Shown one piece after another: positions 1 through 7,398 of a DNA stretch of 64,000 bases. Numbering within the stretch: position 1 is the first letter of the stretch; each line of letters opens with the position of its first letter. This DNA comes from Blastococcus sp. HT6-30 (lineage in GTDB: Bacteria; Actinomycetota; Actinomycetes; Mycobacteriales; Geodermatophilaceae). Below the pieces are notes generated by a model. That model worked only from the letters and a program-made list of their open reading frames with translations, was not told where the DNA came from and made no database searches. The position numbers and the translations under genes are program-made. The stretch covers positions 2,504,001-2,568,000 of the forward strand of contig NZ_CP155792.1 of NCBI RefSeq assembly GCF_039729015.1, read 5' to 3'.

Positions 1-2227
1 TGTCGTCGGCCCGGTGCACCCCGGTCAACTCGGCGAGCAGCCGGTCGCACAGCCCCTCCGGATCCGCCGTGCAGGCCCGCGCCGCCACGTCCCTCAGCCG
101 TTCCAGCCCCGCGTCGATGTCGGCGCCGCGGCTCTCCACCAGCCCGTCGGTGAACAGCAGCAGCGTCGCGCCCACGGGCAGCACGCCGCTCCACTCCTGC
201 GCCGGTGCGGGCGGCGCGCCCAGCATGCGGGTCGGCCGCACCGGCAGGTACTCCGCGGTGCCCGCCGTGCACAGCAGCGGCGGGAGGTGCCCGGCCGAGG
301 CGATCCGCAGCTCACCGGTGGCCGGGTCCAGCGTCGCGAACAGCGTCGTCGCCATCCGCTGCAGCTCGAACAGCTCCCAGTTGTGCTGCAGCCGGTCGAT
401 CAGCACGGCGGGCGAGGGGCGGTCGGCCGACATCGCCCGGATCACGCTGCGCAGCTGCCCCATCGTCGCGGCGGCGGTGATGTCGTGGCCGACGACGTCG
501 CCCACGACCAGACCGACCCGGTCGCCGGGCAGCCGGAGGACGTCGTAGAAGTCACCGCCGACGTCGACGCCCTGGGTCGCCGCGACGTAGCGCACCGCCG
601 TCGACAGCGACGGCAGCCGCGGCGGCGACGGCGGCAGCAGGCTGGCCTGCAGCGTGTGGGACGTCCGCTCCTCGAACTCGAACCGCTGGGCCTTGTCGAC
701 CACCTGGGCGAGCTGCAGCGCGAGCTGCTCGGCGACGTCCACGTCCGCGGCGGTGAACGGCTTCCGGTGCCGGTCACCGGCGAACGTCACCACGCCCAGC
801 CGGCGCCCCTCGACGACCATCGGCACGCTGACCAACCCGATGATCTCCAGCTGCCGCGCGACGTCCCGGTCCCTGCCGTCGGCGGGCACCGCCTCGAACA
901 GGTCCCGGGCCTCCGCGACGTCGCGCACCCACTGCGTCCGGCCCTCGCGCAGCGCCCGGGCCGCCGGGTGCATCGGGGAGCGCGCCGGGACCTGGCCCTC
1001 CCGCACCCGGTCGAGCAGCGGCTGGCGGGAAGGGTCGCGGTGCCGCGCGACGGGGCGGGCCATGCCGTGCTCGGTCACCAGGTCGATCACGCAGACGTCG
1101 GCCAGCCCGGACACCACCAGCCCGGCCAGCCGTTCGACGGTCTCGGTGACGTCCGCCGCGTCGGCCATGAGCCGGGACGCCTCGAGCAGGAACGCCGACC
1201 GTTCCCCCTGCGAACGGGTCTGCTCGTACAGCCTCACCCGCTCCAGCGCCTGGCCGGCCTGCCGGCCCAGCGTCCACAGCAGGTCGACCTCGGCCGGGGT
1301 CAGCGGCTGGTGCTGCCCGGGCTCCTCCAGGCTGATCAGGTCGCCGCGGCCCGGCACGCCCCGCGCCAGCACCAGCACACCCAGCCGCTTGGAGTCCGCC
1401 GACACCGGCACGACCACCAGGTCGGTCAGCCCGTCGGCCGCCATCGCCGCCGCCAGCTCCGGTTGGTCGGCCCGCAGCCGGGGGTCGAGCACGATCGAGC
1501 GCAGCCCCTGGGCCAGCTCCAGCGCCAGCCGGCTGCCGGCCGCCTCGCGCAGCCGCCGCAGCAGCTCCAGCGACAGGCCCTCGGCCCGCACCGGACGCAG
1601 CGCGGGCAGCTCCCGCGGGTCGTCGGCCTCGCCGTCGACCATGACCAGCGCCGCACCGGCGGCCCGCATCGCCGCCCGGCCGCGCTGCACGATCACCGTC
1701 GCGACGTCCTCGGGGGTCATCGCGGCCGCCAGGTCGAACACCACCTTCTGCACCACCCGGGACCGGGTCTCCGACTCCTCGGCCAGCCGCTGCGCCGCCA
1801 GCAGCTCGCGCTCGTACCGGCGCCGCGCGGTCGCCTCGAACAGCGTCGCCCGCACCAGCAGCGGTGCCCCGTCGTCGTCCCGCACCTCGACGGCGTTGAG
1901 CAGGCACGGCAGCAGGGACCCGTCGATCCGGGTGATGTCCATCGCGATCTCGCGCACCGCGCCCTGCATGCGCAGCAGCGGAACCAGGTGCGTCTCGTAG
2001 AACACCCGCCCGCCGACGGTGAGCAGGTCGTGGATCCGGCTGCCGAGCAGGTCTTGCGGCAGCCGCCCGGTCCAGGCGCAGAACGTCCGGTTGGCCTTCA
2101 CGATGCGGCCGTCGGGCAGCGTGGACAGGTAGCCCATCGGCGCGTTCTCGTAGAGGTCGGCCGGGTCCTCGTCGAGCAGGCGGTTCAGCCGGCTCGCCGG
2201 GTCGCGCGCGTCCTCGGGGCCGGTCAT
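1..2227 (-). CDS. rsbP: RsbP-type PP2C serine phosphatase with PAS and two GAF domains (3' end outside window)
   Basis: Reading from ATG 2227 leftwards gives 742 residues with no stop before the window edge. Visible order: a PAS-like domain (about 25-140, NAPMGYLSTLPDGRIVKANR), two GAF-like segments (about 160-340 and 360-520), then a SpoIIE/PP2C domain with GGDFYD, GDVVGHD and TDGLVE, which carry the metal-binding acidic residues. The family dephosphorylates a STAS anti-anti-sigma factor. The gene begins 19 bp after the rsbQ-like stop, the same pairing as Bacillus RsbQ-RsbP, where the hydrolase activates the phosphatase through its PAS domain. The tandem GAFs are extra compared with B. subtilis RsbP (PAS plus PP2C), so the signal input is probably broader. 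The target sigma system is unknown; a STAS protein lies at 13.8 kb. Confidence 0.9.
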   Translation of the reverse strand, partial: MTGPEDARDPASRLNRLLDEDPADLYENAPMGYLSTLPDGRIVKANRTFCAWTGRLPQDLLGSRIHDLLTVGGRVFYETHLVPLLRMQGAVREIAMDITRIDGSLLPCLLNAVEVRDDDGAPLLVRATLFEATARRRYERELLAAQRLAEESETRSRVVQKVVFDLAAAMTPEDVATVIVQRGRAAMRAAGAALVMVDGEADDPRELPALRPVRAEGLSLELLRRLREAAGSRLALELAQGLRSIVLDPRLRADQPELAAAMAADGLTDLVVVPVSADSKRLGVLVLARGVPGRGDLISLEEPGQHQPLTPAEVDLLWTLGRQAGQALERVRLYEQTRSQGERSAFLLEASRLMADAADVTETVERLAGLVVSGLADVCVIDLVTEHGMARPVARHRDPSRQPLLDRVREGQVPARSPMHPAARALREGRTQWVRDVAEARDLFEAVPADGRDRDVARQLEIIGLVSVPMVVEGRRLGVVTFAGDRHRKPFTAADVDVAEQLALQLAQVVDKAQRFEFEERTSHTLQASLLPPSPPRLPSLSTAVRYVAATQGVDVGGDFYDVLRLPGDRVGLVVGDVVGHDITAAATMGQLRSVIRAMSADRPSPAVLIDRLQHNWELFELQRMATTLFATLDPATGELRIASAGHLPPLLCTAGTAEYLPVRPTRMLGAPPAPAQEWSGVLPVGATLLLFTDGLVESRGADIDAGLERLRDVAARACTADPEGLCDRLLAELTGVHRADD

Positions 2228-2246
2228 GCCCCACCGTCCCCGGCGG

Positions 2247-3035
2247 TCACGGCGTCAGGAACGCACGGATGGCGGCCGTCGTCTCCTCCGGCGCGGACAG
2301 CTGGGGCACGTGGCCGGTGGCCCGCAGGCGCACCAGCACGCTGCCGGCGATCGCGCGGTGCACGAACTCGCCGACCACGTCGGGCGCGATCGCGTCGGCG
2401 CTGCACTGGAGCACCAGCGTGGGGACGTCGATGCCGCAGAGGTCGGCGCGGTTGTCCGACAGGAAGGTGACCCGCGCGAACTGCCGCGCGATGTGCGGCG
2501 CGGTCCGGCAGAAGCTGTTCGTCAGCTCCTCGGCCAGCTCCGGTCGCTCCGGGTTGCCCATGATCACCGGCGCCATCTGCGTCGACCAGCCCAGGTGGTT
2601 GCTGTCCAGCGCTTCCAGCAGGCCCACGATGTCGCTGCGGCTGAACCCGCCGACGTAGTCCCCCTCGTCGATGTACCGCGGGCTCGGGCCCACCATCACC
2701 AGTGCGCCGAACAGCTCGGGCGCCCGGTGGTAGGCCAGCACCCCGATCATCGCGCTGACCGAGTGCCCCACGAAGACGACGTCGGAGAGTTCGAGCTCGC
2801 GGCAGATCTCGACGACGTCGGCCGCGTACCCCTCCAACGAGTTGTACTTCTCGGGGTCGTAGGCGGACAGGTCCGACTGCCCGGAACCGACGTGGTCGAA
2901 CAGCACCACCCGGTGGTCGACGGCGAAGTCCGGGGCGACCAGGCGCCACATCGTCTGGTCGCAGCCGAAACCGTGGGCGAAGACGATCGGCCGCCCTGCC
3001 GGCGGCCCACTGAGGCTTACCCGGTTGCGTGCCAC
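2247..3035 (-). CDS. rsbQ: RsbQ-like alpha/beta hydrolase, energy-stress activator
   Basis: 262 residues from GTG 3035, close to the 269 of Bacillus RsbQ and very similar to it in the segments FAHGFGCDQTMW, FDHVGSGQSDL, VGHSVSAMIG and MVGPSPRY. The Ser92/Asp214/His242 triad is visible (GHSVS, SADAIAP, TGHVPQ). In Bacillus this protein binds a small hydrophobic ligand and is needed for RsbP phosphatase activity under energy stress. It lies directly upstream of the phosphatase gene with a 19-bp gap, so one transcript is expected. The start was chosen because the homology begins there; the Shine-Dalgarno is weak. The frame stays open further upstream, but that part is low-complexity and is rejected. 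Confidence 0.92.
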   Translation of the reverse strand: MARNRVSLSGPPAGRPIVFAHGFGCDQTMWRLVAPDFAVDHRVVLFDHVGSGQSDLSAYDPEKYNSLEGYAADVVEICRELELSDVVFVGHSVSAMIGVLAYHRAPELFGALVMVGPSPRYIDEGDYVGGFSRSDIVGLLEALDSNHLGWSTQMAPVIMGNPERPELAEELTNSFCRTAPHIARQFARVTFLSDNRADLCGIDVPTLVLQCSADAIAPDVVGEFVHRAIAGSVLVRLRATGHVPQLSAPEETTAAIRAFLTP

Positions 3036-3432
3036 AACGCTGCCCACCCAGCCGACCGTAGCCGAACGAGCGCCCGGTGTCGCCGGCCCCCGCGCCGTGC
3101 GGAACCGCTTGGCGCAGAAAACGGTCCGGCGCGCGTCCCCGTCGGCGTTCCCCGCCGCGGCCGCCGTCCGTTCCCCGTTGTCCCCGTCCCGTCGCGCCGG
3201 CTCCCGGCCGGGGGCTCCGTCGCCGTCACGGCGCCCCGGCCGGGCGGCCACCTACCAGCGCGTGCTGCACCCACTGGCGCGCTGGGAGCTGCGCACCCTC
3301 GCCGACGTCGTCACGTGGGCGCCCGACGGCGAGTGCGCCCTGATCGGAGCGCCGCCCGAAGCCGACCGTCCCGCCGTCGCCGCCTGGACGACCGCCCCCG
3401 GGCTGCTCCTCCGGCGGCTCGGCGGCCGACGG
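3036..3432. other. Intergenic stretch with an orphan plus-strand reading frame
   Basis: No gene is assigned with confidence here. On the plus strand a frame starting near GTG 3262 reads like protein for about 57 codons (HPLARWELRTLADVVTWAPD, ECALIGAPPEADRPAVAAW), then runs antisense into the zinc-ribbon gene. It could be a gene remnant or a small unannotated protein; I do not recognise it. The left part should hold the promoter for the rsbQ-rsbP pair. Confidence 0.3.
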
Positions 3433-3558
3433 TCAGTAGCGGGACGTGCCGCACTCGCGGCAGCGCTTGCGCGGGGTGACCGCCTGCCCGTGGCAGTTGT
3501 CGCAGACCCAGGTGGTCTGCTCCTTCGTCGTGGTCCGGTCCTTCGTCGCCGTGCTCAT
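3433..3558 (-). CDS. Tiny zinc-ribbon protein
   Basis: A 41-residue protein, starting at ATG 3558 behind a strong GGAGGGGG site. The N-terminal 15 residues are polar and charged (STATKDRTTTKEQ). The rest is a four-Cys ribbon, CDNCHGQ then CRECGTSRY, which should bind one zinc. The Cys pairs and basic residues suggest a nucleic-acid- or protein-binding ribbon, but no function can be given. It lies in the same direction as rsbQ but about 400 bp upstream, and is divergent from helR, so it is probably a separate transcript. Confidence 0.75.
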   Translation of the reverse strand: MSTATKDRTTTKEQTTWVCDNCHGQAVTPRKRCRECGTSRY

Positions 3559-3677
3559 GGCCGCCCCCTCCGGAGTGTGTGTCCCCGACGGTAGGCAGCC
3601 GGAATGTCCGCGAGATGACGGCGGCGTTGACTTTGGGCGGAGGCTCACAGCCCGCCTGCCGTGCCCCCGGAAGCCGC

Positions 3678-3696
3678 GCGGACGATAGTTGTCCGC
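3678..3696. promoter_or_regulatory. Inverted repeat upstream of helR
   Basis: GCGGAC and GTCCGC arms (6 bp) flank a 7-nt AT-containing centre, 28 bp before the chosen helR start, in the divergent gap with the zinc-ribbon gene. Its place fits an operator or a 5'-UTR hairpin. It does not look like the rifamycin-associated element as I remember it, so rifamycin control cannot be argued from it. Confidence 0.35.
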
Positions 3697-3723
3697 CGGA
3701 ACTCACGACGGAAGCGATGGGCA

Positions 3724-6045
3724 TTGACGACAGCTCGACAGGCGCCGACGCAGGACGCCGAACTCGCGGCGGAGCAGATCTACGTCACCGGCCTGCACCA
3801 GCGGCTCGACGAGGTGCGGGCGCGCACGGTCACCCGCCTCGAGGAGGCGCTGGCCACGGTGCCGCACAACCCGCAGGCGATCGGTGAGCGGGAGGCGGCG
3901 GTCGAGCTGCACTCCCAGCGGATCGTCGCCCTCGACGCCGCCGACAGCGGGCTGTGCTTCGGCCGGCTCGACCGGCACGACAGCGAGGTGGCGCGCTACA
4001 TCGGCCGGATCGGGCTGAACGCCGACGACGGCCGCGAGGAGCCGCTGCTGGTCGACTGGCGCGCCCCGGCGGCCCAACCGTTCTACACCGCGACGCCGCT
4101 GCACGACCTCGGCGTCCGGCGCCGCCGGCACATCCGCACCCGCGGCCGCACGGTCGTGAGCCTGACCGACGAGACCCTCGACCTCACCGATCCCGACCTC
4201 GTCCAGCGCTCCGGGCTGGCCGGTGAGTCGGTGCTGCTGGCGGCGCTCAACGCCACCCGCACCGGCCGGATGAACGACATCGTCCGCACCATCCAGGCCG
4301 AGCAGGACCGGATCATCCGCGCCGACCACCGCGGGGTCCTCGTCGTGCAGGGCGGTCCCGGCACCGGCAAGACGGCCGTCGCCCTGCACCGCGCCGCGTA
4401 CCTGCTCTACACCCACCGGGAGCGGCTGGCCCGCAGCGGCCTGCTGATCGTCGGCCCCTCCCCCACCTTCCTCACCTACATCGCCGACGTGCTGCCCTCC
4501 CTCGGCGAGACAGGCGTGGTGCTCACCGACCTCGGCGGGCTGCGGCCCGGACTGCAGGCGCACGCCGCCGAGCGCCCGGAGGTGGCCGTGGTCAAGGGCC
4601 GGCTGGCGATGGTGCAGGTCGTCACCGCCGCGGTGCGCGACCGGCAGGCCGTGCTCGACAGGCCGGCGGCACTGACGATCGACGGGACGCCGCTGCGCTT
4701 CACCAAGGCCGACGCCGCCCGCGCCCGCAGCCGCGCCCGGGCCGCCTCCCGGCTGCACAACGAGGCCCGGCCGGCGTTCGCGCACGCGGTGATCGACCTG
4801 ATCGCCCGCAAGTACGCCGACAAGCTCGGCGAGAACGTGCTGGGCGGCGGCAACCTGCTCGAGGAGGGCGACGTCGCCGCGCTCCGCCGGGAGGTGGCCG
4901 CCGAGCCCGCCGTCCACTCGCTGATCGACCGGCTGTGGCCCCGGCTCACCGCCGAGCGGCTGCTGCGCGACCTGTTCTCCTCGCGCCAGCGGCTGGAGAC
5001 GGCCACCCGAGGGTGGTCCGACGCCGACCGGGCGCTGCTGCTCCGGCCGCCGTCGGCCCCGTGGACCCCGGCCGACGTCCCGCTGCTGGAGGAGGCCGAC
5101 GAGCTGCTCGGCGTCGACGACAGCGCCGACCGCACCGCCGCCCGCCGGGAGCGGCAGCGCCGGCTGCGGGACGCGCAGGAGACCCTCGACCTGCTGCACG
5201 GCTCCCGCTCCACCGACTGGGAGACCGAGGACGAGTCCGAGGAGCTCTCCGCCGGCGACCTGCTCGACGCGGAGGGTTTGGCGGAACGGCAGGAGGAGCG
5301 GGACAGCCGGTCGACGGCCCAGCGGGCCGCGGCCGACCGCACCTGGACCTACGGGCACGTGATCGTCGACGAGGCGCAGGAGCTCTCCGCCATGGCCTGG
5401 CGGGTGCTGCTGCGCCGCTGCCCCACCCGGTCGATGACGCTGGTCGGCGACGTGGCGCAGACCGGCTCGGCCGCCGGCGCCTCCAGCTGGGCGGAGGTGC
5501 TCGAGCCGGCGCCCGGCCCACGGGACATGCGCGGCTGGCGCATGGCGGAGCTGACCGTCAACTACCGCACGCCCGCGGAGATCATGGACGTCGCCGCGGA
5601 GGTCCTCGCCGCGGGCGGGGCGGCTGCGTCGGCGGCCCGGTCGGTGCGCACGACCGGCGAGCGGCCCTGGGCCCGCCAGGTGGCCGAGGAGAAGCTGGTC
5701 GCCGCGGTCGCCGGCGCGGCCGCCGAGCTCGACGCCGCGGAGGGCACCCTCGCCGTCGTCGTCCCCCGCAGCCGGCTCGACGCGGTCACCGAAGCCGTGC
5801 GGGCTGCCGTCCCCTCGGCCTCGGCCGACGGCGACCTGACCGCCGGGCCCGTGGTGCTCACCCCGGAAGGCAGCAAGGGCCTGGAGTTCGACTCGGTGCT
5901 CGTCGCCGACCCCGCCGGGATCCTCGCCGAGGGGGTCCGCGGGCACAACGACCTGTACGTGGCCCTCACCCGGGCCACCCAGCGGCTCGGGGTCGTCCAC
6001 CCCGGCGAGCTGCCCCGGGAGCTCAAGGGGCTCGACCCGCGCTGA
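3724..6045 (+). CDS. helR: HelR/HelD-type RNA polymerase recycling ATPase
   Basis: 773 residues from TTG 3724, which has GGAAG about 8 nt upstream; a GTG at 3661 in the same frame is the alternative. It is a UvrD-like superfamily 1 protein: a helical N-terminus (about 10-90), Walker A GGPGTGKTAVALH near 210, a long inserted charged region, Walker B VIVDEAQEL near 545, then VNYRTPAEI, EGSKGLEFD and VALTRATQ near the end. Actinobacterial HelD/HelR proteins bind RNA polymerase rather than unwinding DNA; they push arms into the primary and secondary channels, release nucleic acid and, in HelR, displace rifamycins. It is monocistronic, and a 13-bp perfect hairpin just after it also serves the convergent P450 gene. 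Confidence 0.88.
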   Translation: MTTARQAPTQDAELAAEQIYVTGLHQRLDEVRARTVTRLEEALATVPHNPQAIGEREAAVELHSQRIVALDAADSGLCFGRLDRHDSEVARYIGRIGLNADDGREEPLLVDWRAPAAQPFYTATPLHDLGVRRRRHIRTRGRTVVSLTDETLDLTDPDLVQRSGLAGESVLLAALNATRTGRMNDIVRTIQAEQDRIIRADHRGVLVVQGGPGTGKTAVALHRAAYLLYTHRERLARSGLLIVGPSPTFLTYIADVLPSLGETGVVLTDLGGLRPGLQAHAAERPEVAVVKGRLAMVQVVTAAVRDRQAVLDRPAALTIDGTPLRFTKADAARARSRARAASRLHNEARPAFAHAVIDLIARKYADKLGENVLGGGNLLEEGDVAALRREVAAEPAVHSLIDRLWPRLTAERLLRDLFSSRQRLETATRGWSDADRALLLRPPSAPWTPADVPLLEEADELLGVDDSADRTAARRERQRRLRDAQETLDLLHGSRSTDWETEDESEELSAGDLLDAEGLAERQEERDSRSTAQRAAADRTWTYGHVIVDEAQELSAMAWRVLLRRCPTRSMTLVGDVAQTGSAAGASSWAEVLEPAPGPRDMRGWRMAELTVNYRTPAEIMDVAAEVLAAGGAAASAARSVRTTGERPWARQVAEEKLVAAVAGAAAELDAAEGTLAVVVPRSRLDAVTEAVRAAVPSASADGDLTAGPVVLTPEGSKGLEFDSVLVADPAGILAEGVRGHNDLYVALTRATQRLGVVHPGELPRELKGLDPR

Positions 6046-6076
6046 CCCGGCCGGTCAGGTGGTTGTTCTCCGGGAC

Positions 6077-6112
6077 GTCGGACTCTGCTTACAGGAGTGA
6101 GCAGAGTCCGAC
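6077..6112. terminator. Bidirectional hairpin between helR and the P450 gene
   Basis: A perfect 13-bp inverted repeat (GTCGGACTCTGCT and its complement) around a 10-nt loop lies in the 83-bp gap between two convergent genes. It has no clear U-tract on either side, as is usual in high-GC actinobacteria. Placement and symmetry support transcription termination in both directions. Confidence 0.75.
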
Positions 6113-6128
6113 TGCGCTCGGAACGGGG

Positions 6129-7358
6129 TCAGGACCCGCCGCGGACGGTCAGCACGACGCCGCTGGCCGGCCGGGCCGGGATGCGATGCAGCGCGATGGT
6201 GAGGTCCTGCTCGGGCACCTCGTAGTCGAGCCGGGCCAGCTTTCCCGCGAGCGCCGCCAGCAGCGCGACGGTGATCTGCTCCCCCGGGCAGCGGTGTCCG
6301 GTGCGCGGGTCGCCACCGCCCTGGGGCACCAGCTCGAAGGCGCCGATGTCCCGGCCGAGGAACCGCTCCGGGCGGAAGGCGTACGGGTCGCCCCACAGCT
6401 CGGGGTCGTGGTTCTGCCCGTAGAGGTCGAGCAGCACCATGGCGTTCGCCGGGATCGTCAGCCCGTCGAACTCCACCTCGTGCGGTGCCCGGCCGCCGAT
6501 GAACGGCGCGAACGGGTAGAACCGGCGCACCTCGTGCGCCCACGCCTCCGCGAAAGCCGGGTCCCCGCTCGCCAGCCGCTCGCGGTGCTCCGGCCAGCGC
6601 ACGAGCGCGTGCCCGGAGAAGGCCAGGAACCAGGCGACCGCCGTCGTCGGCCGGATGACGTTCAGCAGCTCCACGGCGGCCACGTGCGGCGGCAGCTGCG
6701 TGCCGTCGGCGTCCCGGTGCCGCGACACGACGTCGACCGCCGAGCCCTCCGCGACGACGGCCTGGCCGCTGCGCACGTCGCAGACCAGCTGGGCCAGCCA
6801 CTTCTCCCGGCGGCCGCGTGCCCGGCGGGCGCGGACGTGCCGCGGCCCGCCGGTGGCGAACCCGTCGACCATCGCGACGAGGTCGCGGGCCAGGCCGGCC
6901 ACCTCGTCGTCGCGCACCGGGATCCCCGCCCACCGGGTCACCGAGCCGGCGATCACCCGGCTCGCCTCGTCGAGGACGACGATCCGCGGCCGGTGCGACC
7001 ACGCGCGGGCCGCGTCCTCCCAGGCCGCGGTCGCCTGCTTCACCAGGGAGGCGATGCCGTCCTCCCGCATGAGCAGCGCGACGAACATCGCCTTGCGGAC
7101 CCGGTGCATCTCGCCGTCCAGGTTGTGCACCGCCCCCTTGCCGAACAACGTGCCCTGCACCGGCTCGGGGATGGCGTGCGACCGGCGCACGTGGTCCTCG
7201 TCGTAGAGGAACCGCGCGGCGTCGGGACCCTGGATGCCGTAGGCCGGCATCCCGCCGAGCCGGGTGGCGACCGTGCGATTCCCCGCGCGCCGCCGCTCGT
7301 CGGGGAGCCACGCGTAACCCTTCGCGAGCAGCTTCAGGCCGTTCTCGAGTCGAGGCAT
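6129..7358 (-). CDS. CYP152-family cytochrome P450 (H2O2-using fatty-acid peroxygenase)
   Basis: 409 residues. The haem-ligand loop is QGGGDPRTGHRCPGE with Cys357, and the I-helix reads LLNVIRPTTAVAWF. The Arg236-Pro237 pair replaces the usual acid-alcohol pair. Both are signatures of CYP152 enzymes, which bind the fatty-acid carboxylate with that Arg and use H2O2 to hydroxylate the alpha or beta carbon or to decarboxylate. The segment KGAVHNLDGEMH puts His78 where, from memory of the family alignment, OleT has His85 and alpha/beta hydroxylases often have Gln. No redox partner gene is adjacent, in keeping with peroxide use. It starts 40 bp after the macro/SIR2 gene stop on the same strand, so co-transcription is likely. 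Confidence 0.88.
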   Translation of the reverse strand: MPRLENGLKLLAKGYAWLPDERRRAGNRTVATRLGGMPAYGIQGPDAARFLYDEDHVRRSHAIPEPVQGTLFGKGAVHNLDGEMHRVRKAMFVALLMREDGIASLVKQATAAWEDAARAWSHRPRIVVLDEASRVIAGSVTRWAGIPVRDDEVAGLARDLVAMVDGFATGGPRHVRARRARGRREKWLAQLVCDVRSGQAVVAEGSAVDVVSRHRDADGTQLPPHVAAVELLNVIRPTTAVAWFLAFSGHALVRWPEHRERLASGDPAFAEAWAHEVRRFYPFAPFIGGRAPHEVEFDGLTIPANAMVLLDLYGQNHDPELWGDPYAFRPERFLGRDIGAFELVPQGGGDPRTGHRCPGEQITVALLAALAGKLARLDYEVPEQDLTIALHRIPARPASGVVLTVRGGS

Positions 7359-7398
7359 GCGCGTCTGCCTGCCCAGCGGGCGCCCCGGGCAACCGTGC

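Noticed and set aside
3600-3723. Rifamycin-associated element before helR
   Set aside because: Looked for the 19-bp palindrome described for actinobacterial rifamycin-inducible genes; only an unrelated 6-bp dyad is present.
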